Shown here piece by piece: positions 1 through 11,000 of a stretch of DNA of 64,000 nucleotides; the first letter of the stretch is position 1, and each line of letters opens with the position of its first letter. The translations under genes were made by a program, and so were the position numbers. Below the pieces are notes generated by a model. The model saw only the letters and a list, made by a program, of their open reading frames with translations, was not told the DNA's origin and searched no databases. Source of the DNA: Flavobacterium fontis (lineage in GTDB: Bacteria > Bacteroidota > Bacteroidia > Flavobacteriales > Flavobacteriaceae); contig NZ_FQVQ01000002.1 of assembly GCF_900129405.1 (NCBI RefSeq), forward strand, positions 1 through 64,000, given 5' to 3'.

Positions 1-3000
1 ATTGTACTCACAATTGGGGTACAACCTCCAGGTAAACCTAAGTTATCGATGTTACCGTTACAGTCGTTATCGATACCGTCGTAACATACATCAACTGCAC
101 CTGGACGAATGGAAGCATTAGCATCATTACAGTCTGAGCTGTTAGCCACAAATCCAGCAGGAGCACCTGTACAAGAAATACTAGTGACCGCAATATTACC
201 GAAACCATCATTATCGGCATCTTGATAATAGGTAACATTTGGCAATACACTAATTGTACGGTTTCCAGCAATAGAACAACCTGTCGTAGTGTTGGTCACA
301 GTCACGGTATAGGTTCCAGAAGCCGCTGTTGTTGCAGAAGCAATTGTTGGGTTTTGTTGGTTTGATGTAAATCCATTAGGACCTGTCCATGAGTAGGCTA
401 AAGCAAATGGAGTAAAGGTAATACTCTGTCCATTATTCAAACTAGCGGTATTGTGAGAATACTGTAAAGCTGCCGTAGCATTGTAGTTCAAACCAATAGT
501 GGCAGAAGCACCTCGATCATTCACTGTATCTGTTCCAGAGAATAACACATCATTATATACAAAGTGAATCTGACCTGTTACAGTATCTAACTGAATCTGG
601 AAGGTGATGGTACCTGTACCCGTAGCACTAAAGCTATCTTGGTTGGTCCATTGAACGATAAACGTGTTTCCTACAGTTTGCGTACGAATGCTTGCGCCGG
701 TACCCGGGGTTAAATCATCCCACCATGGGCAAAGTGCAGCAGCACCTGCATTTCCAAGACCTGTAGAAGCAGAAGTACTACCTCCTTGCGGTAGTGGAGA
801 ATTCACCCAGTAAATATCACCTGCAGTAGAGCCTAAAACAAGTACTCCATTGTTACCAATACGAGCAGTGGTATAGGTAGTTCCGAAGTAGGTGAACGAA
901 GGAATAGTTACATTATGCTCTGAATCATCAGCAATTGAAGTTACAGCCGTACCTGTAGTACTAATGTCAACAAACGCAACACCACTGTTGGGGTTCATTG
1001 CATATCCTAATGCAGAAGAAGTTGCCGTTAAATTCACAGGGGAATTCTCACAAATTGGAGAAGTCGAACCTCCCATTACTGGAGCAGATGGAAGCGCGTT
1101 AACTACAATAGTGAAGTTAACTGGAGTTCCAATACAGCCATTAGCTTTAGGAAGAATTGTAATTGTAGCAACACCCGAGGCAGTTGTTGTGAAAGATGGG
1201 ATCTCAGTTACATCCGATTGGTTGGCTAATCCTATGCTAGCACCTCCTGAAACTTCAAAAGTAACACCCGATGGAGTACCAGACAATACAATTGGTAATG
1301 TTGTAGCATTTACACAATAGGTTTGAGTAGCTGGTGCAGTAACCGTAGGCGTTGGATTAACAATTACTGTTACAGGATCACTGATGGCCACATTTCCACA
1401 AGCTGGGGTCACGACTACGTCGTAGGTACCCGATTGTGCTGGTAAAGCACCCGTTACAGAATACGTAGCGGCAGTAGCACCAGAAATGTTATTTCCGTTC
1501 AAACGCCACTGATAAGTCAAACCAGGACCCGTTGCCGCAACACTCATCGAGAAGTTTCCTCCCTGACACAATGGTGCTGGAGCCACAGGTTGCGTAGTAA
1601 TAATCGCATCAGCTACAATATTTACCGTTACCGATGCAGTAGCTGAACATCCTGTTCCCGAAGTTACCGTTACGTTATACGTAGTAGAAACTGTTGGGTT
1701 AACCGTTGGGTTTTGCAATGATGACGTAAATCCAGGAGGATTTGAGGTCCATGCATAAGTATACGTTGGTAAGTTACTAGGTGTAAAACGATACAAACGT
1801 CCATTATCAGGTAATAATGGTGCCGCAAAAGTTCCCACAGCACAAGTTGAAATTGCTGCCGTTCCCACAGTTGGTGAAGACCATGCACCAATATTATTCA
1901 AAGAACGAACATTGACAGAGGCGTTACTTGCCCCACGTAAACCAACTTGAACAGTTCCTCCAGCTGTTCTTCCTGAAGAAGTTGTGAAAGCACCATAACG
2001 CATTTCTACGATATTACTTCCTTCATACAACCACAATTGGAAATTAGCGGTTGCTGGATTCACTGTACTTGAGAAACTACGTACATTCACCCACTCAATT
2101 TTCAAAATACGGTTTGGAGCCGTACCTGTTACTTGGGTGTAGTAGGATGTTGCAGTTGTATTATTACCATTTAAATCACGGTTGAAAACAGCAATAACAT
2201 TATTGTCTGAACCGTTCAATGCAGAATAGTTAGTTGTACTTACTGAAGCACCTCCTAAGTTTATCCATCCATTGGAGTTGATTTTATACGAAGTAAAATC
2301 TGTACCGCCAAAATTGAAGGTAAACGGAATAGTTTGAGTCGCAGAAATTGAATCATCCATACTTGACAAAGTCACTGCACTAGTTCCTGGTTGTCCAACA
2401 ATAGTTGCATAGGGTGACGTTGTGTTTGCAAATACATAGCTTCCAATGTTGGCTGGTGTGAACGATGATACTCCATTTGCAGTAAGATTAACCGCAGTCG
2501 AAGGACACACGCCTAATTCAGAAGCATTTGCTGAAGCGGTTACTGTATTAGAAACGGTAACTGTAACTGTAGTTGAATTAGTACAACCTAAAGCATCAGT
2601 TCCTACCACAGTATATACCGTAGTTGTCGAAGGACTCGCTAATACAGTTGCCCCTGTAGTTGCAGATAATCCAGTTGCTGGAGACCATACATAGGATACC
2701 GCTCCATTAGCCGTTAACGATACGGCTGAACCTGGTACACAATAGGTAGCACTTCCAGGTGTAACTGTGATGGTTGGCTGTTGAATGGTTAACGAGGCTA
2801 CAGAAGAAGTCACTCCTGTACAAGGAGCAGCAACATTGACTAAAACACGATAGAAAGTTGTTCCAACTGTTGAAGAACCCGTAACTGGAATAGTCAAAGT
2901 AGTCGTTCCAGTGATAGAATCATAGGTACCACCACTTACATTGGTCCATCCTGTTGTACCATTGGCAGAAACTTGCCATTGAACAGAAGATACTGAACCA

Positions 3001-6000
3001 GCAGCAACAGCAGTAAATACAGCATTACCTGTAGTACGACAAACCGTAACGTCTGTGGGTTGCGTTGATACAGAAACCCCTGTATTGATAAATAACGTAA
3101 CTGTATTAGAAGAAACAATATTTCCACCATTTACTACGACATAATAGGTATAATTATTACGTGTATTATCCGCATTTTGAATCACAAGGGTATCTGAAGT
3201 AGCCCCACTGATATCACCTCCATCTTCTAAAGGAAGTTCTTCAATACCGTCATTTTGATACCATTGATACGTCAATCCTGTACCCGTAGCAACAACACTA
3301 AAGGTTGCAACTCCTGATTCACAAAGCGTAACATTAGTAGGCTGTGTAGTAATAGCCGTGTTCCCTACATTTAAGATAACTGTATTCGAATCTAAAGAAG
3401 TACATGGAGCCGTTCCAGTAACTTGACAGTAGTAACGGTTATTGTTAAATGAACTAGGAACAGCCGTTAATGTTAACGTAGCAGTAGTAGCCCCTGAGTA
3501 CTCTCCACCATCTACAACAGCAGTAAAATTGAATCCACCATCAGTAGACTCATACCACTGATAAGCTAAACCTGAACCCGTAGCTACCACACTGAAAGAG
3601 GTGTTTGTACCTGTTAAGATAGCAACACCACTAGGTTGCGTAGTAATTGCAACGGGAGCATACACATTGATAGGATAAGAAGCTGTTGTTGAACAACCGC
3701 TTACAGTGACTGTATACGTAATTGTTGCAGCACCTGCCGCTAAGGCAGTAACATTTCCACCATTAACTGTAGCTACTGCAGGATTTGAAGTTCCCCATAC
3801 CCCTTGCGCAGTATTGTTTGTCAAAGCTAAACTAGGTGATGATAAACAAATAGCGTTAGTTGAACCTACAATTGGGTCAACCGTTGGATTAGGTGTAATG
3901 GTTAGTGAATTCACACTTGAACCTGTTCCGTAAGCATTGGTAGCGGCAAACACTCCAGAAGTAGCACCAGAAGGTACCACAACACTCATTGAAGTATCAG
4001 AGTTAACTGTAAATGAAGTTACTGGAGCACCGTTAAGCGTAACAGCGGTAGTTCCAGTAAAGGAATATCCTGTTAAGTTTACCGTACCGCCTTCATTGAA
4101 ACATACAGCAGTTGGGGTGAAACTATCAATAACTGGAGCTGTAAAATCAATTCGTAGATTATCAATAGAAACATCATAACTTCCTGTTAACCAAGAACAA
4201 GTTAGACGAATGTTTACATTTTGTCCTGCATAAGCACCCAAGTTAAACTTGTAATTACGGTAAGAAGCCGTAGGCGCATCACTAATGGTACCAATAGCAA
4301 CATAGCTTGTACCACAATCAGTACTTGCCAACACTTCAATGGATCCCCAACCTGCAGCTGGTGGTGCAAATGGAGAAGCAAAATTAGATATTTTCAAATC
4401 AAACGATACTGCCATACCTGTTTGAACAGGTCCAAACTTAGCCGTTGACAAAGTAGCCGTAGTATTTGAAGTAGAAAGGTTGGTAAAGGCATTTGCTCCA
4501 GGGTTTCCTGTAGCACCACGAGCGGTACCAATAGCAAAACCACCAGTAACCGTCCAACCACCCAACGTATTTAAGTTGGTGAATGGTTCATTCAACGGAA
4601 GTGGGTTCGCGTTGTTATTGATTTCTACTGTATTCGAGAAAGAATCTTGCGACGTGTTGGTACACGTTGATCTTAAACGATACTGAATAGTTGTACCTGC
4701 GAAAACAGGAGGAGTGTACACAGCAGTAGTAGCTCCTGAACCTCCTACAGCATTACCCCATGAGGCTCCGCCATCGGTAGATTGTTCCCATTGGTAGGTA
4801 ACCCCAATCCCTGTATCAACACCATTAGCTGTAAATGGCAATACGGGTAAATTAGGACACACACGTTGTACTACAGGAGTTACGTTAGGTACTAAAGGAG
4901 CACCTGAACATGGGGTATCAATTTTGATGTTATCAACAGCAAAATAGTAATCCCCTGTTGCCCAAGTTCCTTGGAAACGTATTTTTACATTTTGACCTAC
5001 ATAGGCTGATAAGTTATACGTTTTGGGTCTCCAGTTGATATTTGAGTCAATATTAATAGTCTCAAGTGTAGTATAGCTTGTGCCATAATTCGTAGAAATC
5101 TGAACTAGAATTGTACCTGTACCTGTAGATGTAGTTGCTCCTGCACCAAAATTGATGTTACGATAATCAAAAGTTAACACTTGCCCCGCCAAAACAGGAC
5201 CTAAATTAACCGTAGAGAAGTTACCTGAGGTTGTGGATGACCATAAGTTTATATAAATGGAATTCCCAGGATTTCCGCCTGCAGGTGTACCAATAAAGAA
5301 GCTAGTTAAATTGTAGCCAGTTGGTGTTGTCGTTGTCGCAAAAGGCTCATTGTAAGGCGTAGGCACCACTAATTGCGTGGTAAACGAACCACCAGCAGCC
5401 CAAGCGGATTGATCAGAAACTGAACAATTGGCACGAACCCAATAGAAATATTGCGTATTGCTATTTAATCCAGTCAAAGCTACTGTAGTACCAGTCACAT
5501 TACCTGTTGGCGTTGTTAAAGCCGTAGGAGCTGTATTTGTCGTAGACACAAAATAATCGTATCCATTACCCGGTGTAATCGTTGCCGCTGTCCAATTTAA
5601 ATTAGCAGAGGTATTCGTGATTCCATTAGCGGTTAAAGCCGTAGGTTCCGTACATGTGGGTGTTAACTCCAATCTGAAATCGTCAAAAGCCATATACCAC
5701 GGAGTTCCACTTGACTGATTTCCACGTATTGCAAAATAATACACCCCTGTAGTTGGTGGAACAAATGAGCGCGTTACTTTAGCGTATGACTGAATCGCTA
5801 TTGTTCCCGAACCCGCAGCCGTGTATGTTGGTGTTAACTGGGTTGCACCTGTAGCTGAAGGAGTCGTATTCACAAAGATATCATTATTCCAGCCCGTAAA
5901 ACCATCTCCTTGACCAAAGAACGAAAAGTCATAAGAAACTCCTGCTGTTAATTGGAATGGAGGTGTCCACATAAAAGCATTGGTAGTAGACCATGCATAA

Positions 6001-7880
6001 CGAATATAATTCGACCCCGTTCTGGCGGTGTTATACGTGGTAGCATTGGTTGAACTCCATTGTGTAGATTGGCTTGTCCAACAACTAGGTAAATTGGTAG
6101 AAGACCCTGCTACTGTTGTTCCAAGAGTTGTAGATTCAAAGCCTTCATTCCATGGTAATGTTGTAATTGGATTACATGGAGTAACAAAGGGAGCAGAAGT
6201 ACTCCAAGTACTTATGTCTGTACCAATTGTACAAACAGACCGTACATGTATGTAATATGTTGTTACAGCAGACAATCCTGTCACACTTGCAGTTGTAGCA
6301 GCTACAAATGCACCAGATGTAGGTGGTACAGGAGAGGTTGTGACAGCGTACTCATACCCCACAGGAGTGTTACCAGAAGCTGGAGCAGTCCAAGAGATAG
6401 TAGCTCCATTAGCCGTAACTGAAGAAGCTGTCAAAGCTGTAGGATTTATACATGAGGGAGTTGCCGAAACGTTTAAATTATCAATAAAAATATCATCACT
6501 TCCAAAATCACCCGTACCTAAAAACCGAATTACAGTTGTTGCTGAGGTAGATGCTGTAACTCTTGTAACATTAGTCCAAGATGTAGCTATACCCAAAGCA
6601 GCTCCTAAATTCGTAAAAGTCAATCCACCATCGGTTGAAATTTGAACTTGTAAAGCATCAGTACCTGATTGATTTCTATAGTCAAAAGCGATAGTTCTTG
6701 TACCAGGACCTCCTGTTGACATATCAACAAATAAATCCATATAACCAAAACTACCAGCAGATGCGTCATAAGAATGGAATCTAGCTGTTGGAACTACAGC
6801 AGGCGCTGTAATTGCAGTAGCTGTAGACTCAGTTGTTGATGTCCAACCTGAAGTTGAGGTAAATCCAGAAACCCCAGCATTGTTAGCACGCCAAGATGTA
6901 TCGCCTCGTGATGGCCATGAACGCCAATTAGTTGCATTTGGCAAATCACCTGTTGAATTTCCATTTGCCCAAGTACCAAAGTTTTCGGTAAAAGGTAAAG
7001 AAGCATATGTACCTGTGGCAGAAACCCAAGTTCCTGGGGTATATGTAAATGTTAATCCACTAGCAGGAATAGTTGTACCTCCAGTGGTTCCTAACGTACA
7101 ACTGCTAGTAGTAAGTGTACCCGCTGTTGTCGTGGTCCAGTTTGTACCAGTACGGTTATTTACATCGGAAGATTCCCCTCCTTTCAAACCTACTTGTCCA
7201 GTTAAGGCAGCTGTTCCTGAAGCCCAAGTTCCATAAACAATACGAACAACATTTGTAGTTTGTTCTAATTGAATCTGAAAAGTAATTCGTTGTGCAGCTG
7301 CTGCGGTATTCCCCTGCAAATCTTGAAATTGAACCACAAACGTATTCCCTCCTACCGTTTCATAAGAAATCTCAGAGGTTGTTGTAGTTGCATTTCGCAA
7401 GTTAACAGCAAAGCCAGCAATAGCCCCTTCATAGTTGGGGTTTGGGTTAGAACTTAGCCCAGTATAAGTAGTAGCCAATGGAGGGTTATCACCAAATGTG
7501 ATAAAACCATTGTTACTAATTCGAATACTGTTGTAACTTTTACCATTGAACCTAAATGTCCATGGCAACGTCACAGCACTTGAAACTGCATCTGTCCCTA
7601 GAGTGGCATTGGATTGCCAAATAACTCTAGAAGCAGACAATGGCGTGTAAGTCCCTGATGTTTGGGCAAAAGAATAACCATTTGTTATTCCAGCACCCGA
7701 CGTCGGAGGACCTACTTGCGCGATTAATGATACTGTAGAAATCACAAGCATCATTAAACTCACAAACCAAGTTGTCCGATAATTCCTTTTGACTCCATTA
7801 TTCTTCGGATAGCCAGAGGAACTACTCGAACAGCCAGAGAAAGCATTTTCCCTAACCTTTGAATTGTAGTTATCCATCAT
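1..7880 (-). CDS. Giant multidomain T9SS-type secreted protein (C-terminus beyond window)
   Basis: Open on the minus strand from ATG at 7880 (a second ATG follows at 7877) to the window edge, over 2600 codons without a stop. After a short polar lead, a hydrophobic stretch around residues 35-52 ending in LIAQ looks like a signal peptide. Reading the translation, the order is: a nidogen-like beta-sandwich; repeated fibronectin III and jelly-roll (MAM/CBM-like) units; an IPT/TIG-like domain; several Ig-like domains; two further nidogen-like domains, each lying inside an Ig-like domain (about 2460-1800 and 1015-430); then a MopE-type metal-binding motif (DGIDNDCNG) at the edge. The MopE end closely resembles that of the 37779-41150 protein, so a similar C-terminus and type A sorting signal are inferred. 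Probably an outer-surface or secreted adhesin; substrate unknown. Confidence 0.88.
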   Translation of the reverse strand, partial: MMDNYNSKVRENAFSGCSSSSSGYPKNNGVKRNYRTTWFVSLMMLVISTVSLIAQVGPPTSGAGITNGYSFAQTSGTYTPLSASRVIWQSNATLGTDAVSSAVTLPWTFRFNGKSYNSIRISNNGFITFGDNPPLATTYTGLSSNPNPNYEGAIAGFAVNLRNATTTTSEISYETVGGNTFVVQFQDLQGNTAAAAQRITFQIQLEQTTNVVRIVYGTWASGTAALTGQVGLKGGESSDVNNRTGTNWTTTTAGTLTTSSCTLGTTGGTTIPASGLTFTYTPGTWVSATGTYASLPFTENFGTWANGNSTGDLPNATNWRSWPSRGDTSWRANNAGVSGFTSTSGWTSTTESTATAITAPAVVPTARFHSYDASAGSFGYMDLFVDMSTGGPGTRTIAFDYRNQSGTDALQVQISTDGGLTFTNLGAALGIATSWTNVTRVTASTSATTVIRFLGTGDFGSDDIFIDNLNVSATPSCINPTALTASSVTANGATISWTAPASGNTPVGYEYAVTTSPVPPTSGAFVAATTASVTGLSAVTTYYIHVRSVCTIGTDISTWSTSAPFVTPCNPITTLPWNEGFESTTLGTTVAGSSTNLPSCWTSQSTQWSSTNATTYNTARTGSNYIRYAWSTTNAFMWTPPFQLTAGVSYDFSFFGQGDGFTGWNNDIFVNTTPSATGATQLTPTYTAAGSGTIAIQSYAKVTRSFVPPTTGVYYFAIRGNQSSGTPWYMAFDDFRLELTPTCTEPTALTANGITNTSANLNWTAATITPGNGYDYFVSTTNTAPTALTTPTGNVTGTTVALTGLNSNTQYFYWVRANCSVSDQSAWAAGGSFTTQLVVPTPYNEPFATTTTPTGYNLTSFFIGTPAGGNPGNSIYINLWSSTTSGNFSTVNLGPVLAGQVLTFDYRNINFGAGATTSTGTGTILVQISTNYGTSYTTLETINIDSNINWRPKTYNLSAYVGQNVKIRFQGTWATGDYYFAVDNIKIDTPCSGAPLVPNVTPVVQRVCPNLPVLPFTANGVDTGIGVTYQWEQSTDGGASWGNAVGGSGATTAVYTPPVFAGTTIQYRLRSTCTNTSQDSFSNTVEINNNANPLPLNEPFTNLNTLGGWTVTGGFAIGTARGATGNPGANAFTNLSTSNTTATLSTAKFGPVQTGMAVSFDLKISNFASPFAPPAAGWGSIEVLASTDCGTSYVAIGTISDAPTASYRNYKFNLGAYAGQNVNIRLTCSWLTGSYDVSIDNLRIDFTAPVIDSFTPTAVCFNEGGTVNLTGYSFTGTTAVTLNGAPVTSFTVNSDTSMSVVVPSGATSGVFAATNAYGTGSSVNSLTITPNPTVDPIVGSTNAICLSSPSLALTNNTAQGVWGTSNPAVATVNGGNVTALAAGAATITYTVTVSGCSTTASYPINVYAPVAITTQPSGVAILTGTNTSFSVVATGSGLAYQWYESTDGGFNFTAVVDGGEYSGATTATLTLTAVPSSFNNNRYYCQVTGTAPCTSLDSNTVILNVGNTAITTQPTNVTLCESGVATFSVVATGTGLTYQWYQNDGIEELPLEDGGDISGATSDTLVIQNADNTRNNYTYYVVVNGGNIVSSNTVTLFINTGVSVSTQPTDVTVCRTTGNAVFTAVAAGSVSSVQWQVSANGTTGWTNVSGGTYDSITGTTTLTIPVTGSSTVGTTFYRVLVNVAAPCTGVTSSVASLTIQQPTITVTPGSATYCVPGSAVSLTANGAVSYVWSPATGLSATTGATVLASPSTTTVYTVVGTDALGCTNSTTVTVTVSNTVTASANASELGVCPSTAVNLTANGVSSFTPANIGSYVFANTTSPYATIVGQPGTSAVTLSSMDDSISATQTIPFTFNFGGTDFTSYKINSNGWINLGGASVSTTNYSALNGSDNNVIAVFNRDLNGNNTTATSYYTQVTGTAPNRILKIEWVNVRSFSSTVNPATANFQLWLYEGSNIVEMRYGAFTTSSGRTAGGTVQVGLRGASNASVNVRSLNNIGAWSSPTVGTAAISTCAVGTFAAPLLPDNGRLYRFTPSNLPTYTYAWTSNPPGFTSSLQNPTVNPTVSTTYNVTVTSGTGCSATASVTVNIVADAIITTQPVAPAPLCQGGNFSMSVAATGPGLTYQWRLNGNNISGATAATYSVTGALPAQSGTYDVVVTPACGNVAISDPVTVIVNPTPTVTAPATQTYCVNATTLPIVLSGTPSGVTFEVSGGASIGLANQSDVTEIPSFTTTASGVATITILPKANGCIGTPVNFTIVVNALPSAPVMGGSTSPICENSPVNLTATSSALGYAMNPNSGVAFVDISTTGTAVTSIADDSEHNVTIPSFTYFGTTYTTARIGNNGVLVLGSTAGDIYWVNSPLPQGGSTSASTGLGNAGAAALCPWWDDLTPGTGASIRTQTVGNTFIVQWTNQDSFSATGTGTITFQIQLDTVTGQIHFVYNDVLFSGTDTVNDRGASATIGLNYNATAALQYSHNTASLNNGQSITFTPFALAYSWTGPNGFTSNQQNPTIASATTAASGTYTVTVTNTTTGCSIAGNRTISVLPNVTYYQDADNDGFGNIAVTSISCTGAPAGFVANSSDCNDANASIRPGAVDVCYDGIDNDCNGNIDNLGLPGGCTPIVST

Positions 7881-7969
7881 AATTAAAAAAATTGGGTTAA
7901 TTAATGTGTTAAATTAATAAAAGAAATAATACCTCGTTAACACCCCATTAACAAAACCGATATAAACAC

Positions 7970-8008
7970 AAAAAAATCGACAAAATACACTCTTGCCGAT
8001 TTTTTTGT
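7970..8008 (-). terminator. Rho-independent terminator after the 8031-13406 gene
   Basis: An AAAAAATCG arm and a CGATTTTTT arm pair with one internal mismatch, extended by CAA/TTG. On the minus strand the hairpin ends in a run of T. It lies just downstream of the stop at 8031. Confidence 0.7.
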
Positions 8009-8030
8009 TATTAATTTCTTAGATTACTTT

Positions 8031-11000
8031 CTAAGGATACTGTATTTTTCTTGTTAAAGTATTGCCGAATTCATCGGTCACTTTGACCAAAAGTATTTGC
8101 TGAGCAAACAAAGAATTACTGAATGAAGATTCCAATCCAGTTGCACTTTGAGTTCCGAGTAAAGCCCCACGGATATCATAAATGTCTACTTTTTGTAATG
8201 CATTTAATGAGGACTTCACGCGAATGACACCGTTCTCTACATACACCACCACCAACTGATCAAATTCAAGCGAGGGAGTACTCAATGCACTGTTGGTGAA
8301 AACCAATTCAAAGCGATCGTTAAATGTGCCTTGAGCCGAAGTAAAGGCATAATCACTTGACTTTAAATCATGCAATACTTGCAACACCTTATCTTTTAAA
8401 TAGATGTTTTGTGCTTCAAATAATCCGTCAAAATTATGCAAGCCAATGGTTAGATTACCTGGAGCTGTAGCACTATAGCCTAATGGAATAACATCGGTAT
8501 CTTCAAAAGGCAATGCACGACCCTGAATAGTTAAGGCATGTGAACCTACTAAAGAATAAATGCTCACTGGAGTCCCCGACGCAAACAAATCACCGTCGTA
8601 TCCAGAGTCAATTCCATCCGTTGCTCCGTGTGCATAACCCACTAACGCTTGCTTATAGCCGGCAGCTCCATCATAAATTTGCAACCAAATGCGGCTTTTA
8701 TCTTCAGCCGAACGGAAGAATTGATTGTTGTTCCCCGTTATACGCATACTGTTATTAAACAACGCAGTACCGGCAGACAACCCTTTGATGAAGAAACTTT
8801 GACCCGAAGCAATATTCCCATTAGGCACATTGGAATTCGGACCCGGAGCCGCGGCGGTTCCTACCCCACCCATATAGTTATAAACCGCATAGTCACTATT
8901 GGTATAATTGTTATTGGTCATTGGAGTGTTGTGAGTCCAGATATAAATGGTCTTATCAACTACATTGGTTCCAGTGTCCCCATTCAAATCCATAAACAAA
9001 TCGATATCTACCGCACTCGGATAGGGGTTACCAATTAAATTCACGTCAGACGCTCCCAATACAATTGGCACCGAAATAGGACCATTATTTGGCACTCCAA
9101 AGAAAGACGCATTAAATACCGAAGGCGTCACTACATCAAAATTGTTGGGAGCCCGGATAATGTATCCTTTTCCAGCATCCATCAACGAGTTACCAGCTAC
9201 ATTAACCCAGTTTCCAATGACAGGATTAAATGTAAAGTATTTATCTGATAACGTTAAAGGAGATAATCCCACTAAGGTCTGAGGAGCTACTGGTGAAGAC
9301 CAATAGGTATAGTCAAACTTACGCATTGGTGTTGTATTGCGTCGGTAAGTAATATTACCGCTATTAACTGCATTTGTATTTTGTAATAAACTTGAAGTAT
9401 CTTCAAAGGTTAAACTACCCCCTACTACATTCACCGCATTTTGAACGGTCAATGTATGCCCAGGGTTAATGACCACTGTACCGCTTTGAACGGTTGCCGA
9501 ACAAGCCGATAAATTTCCAGTTGAGGTAAAGTTACCCGCAAAAATAGCCGCTTTCGTTAGCGATGGGAGACCATTACTCCAAGCAGAACCGTTCCATGTC
9601 GTTGCATCAAACGTGATCGTTACCACTGTTGAGAAAGCCGTACATCCACCAAACGAGACCACTGCACGGTAATAACGGGTTGCCGTTAACGTACCCATTT
9701 GCGCCGAAGTCAAGGTTGCCGTAGCACTTGCCGGAATATCAACCGGTGTCGTAAAGGCTAAATCACTTGCGTATTGCCAACGTAAAATCGTTCCAACATG
9801 GCCCGTCAGCGTCAAATTGGCTGGGGCTCCATCACAAATCGTTTGGTTAGGTCCAGCTGTACCCGCATTTACAGTCGTCACATTAATCGTAACATTAGTT
9901 GACGTGGTACATACCGGTGCCAACGTACTTGCACTGGCTGTATAGGTAGTCGTTGTGGTGGGTAAAGCATATACGGTGGCTGCTCCAGTACCCGCTACAT
10001 AAGGTGTTGTTGCAGCTGCATCAGTAAATAATCCTGCGGCTGGCGACCATGTAACGGAAGAGTTTGCCGTACCCGATACCAAAACATTATCAATAGCCCA
10101 GAACCAGTCCCAAGTAGCATCGTATCGGAAACGAATAAATAAGGTAGGTTGGTTAATGTAGGCATCCAAGTTGATAATAACATTATTAAACGCGGTCAAC
10201 CCTCCTTGGTTTGAACTGTAAACACTTAAATCGGTCCAAGTTACCCCATCAATAGAGGCTTGCACGCGACCGGAATCGCCCGAGAAGAAACGATAACAAT
10301 GCCAAAAACTCAATCCGAGAGTTGTATACCCTACCGTATTGATGGCTGGAGACGTTAGCGTGGTAGAAATTGAAGTTCCAGAACCGGGTTCATCACTATC
10401 AGCCAAGTAGAATTGTGTATTGTCATTACTTCGAATAGCTCCCAAAGGACCAGCGAAATTGTTAGGGCGTAACGTCCAATTGGCAATAGGCGCACCCGAA
10501 CCTGTTCCAGCTACTGTCCATGTATTGGTAGCACCATTAAATCCTTCATTTAAAATAGGGAATCCTGACACCAAACCTCCCGAAGTGTTGATCGGAATCG
10601 CTGGACCTGTCGAGCACACATTGGTGCCTGAAGGGGTTGTAATGGTAATCGGTGTAGGTCGGGTATTCGCATTGTAACGGAAGGTCACACTACGAGTACT
10701 GAAAGGAGGGAATGTTTGAACTCCTGTCAATGTATACGTTATAGAGGTGTTACTACAAATGGTATACCCAGTAGCTGCCGTTCCAGTAACTCCCAAAGGA
10801 GGACTCCATGTATAGGTATTATAATTACCAAGAGCTGTAGTAATCGAAATCAACGGAGAACAATCACCGGCACATTGTGTTGTAGAAGAAATATTGATCG
10901 CTAATGGCGGTGGAGCTACCACTACATTTAAAGTGTAATCCTCAAAGGCTTGATAATTTCCGTTACGACAAGGATCGGTAAACGGACCAAAGTCAATCCC

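Noticed and set aside
892..1320. Plus-strand open frame of about 140 codons
   Set aside because: It lies opposite a continuous minus-strand reading frame with clear domain motifs; low-complexity Thr/Val-rich coding strands give long antisense frames.
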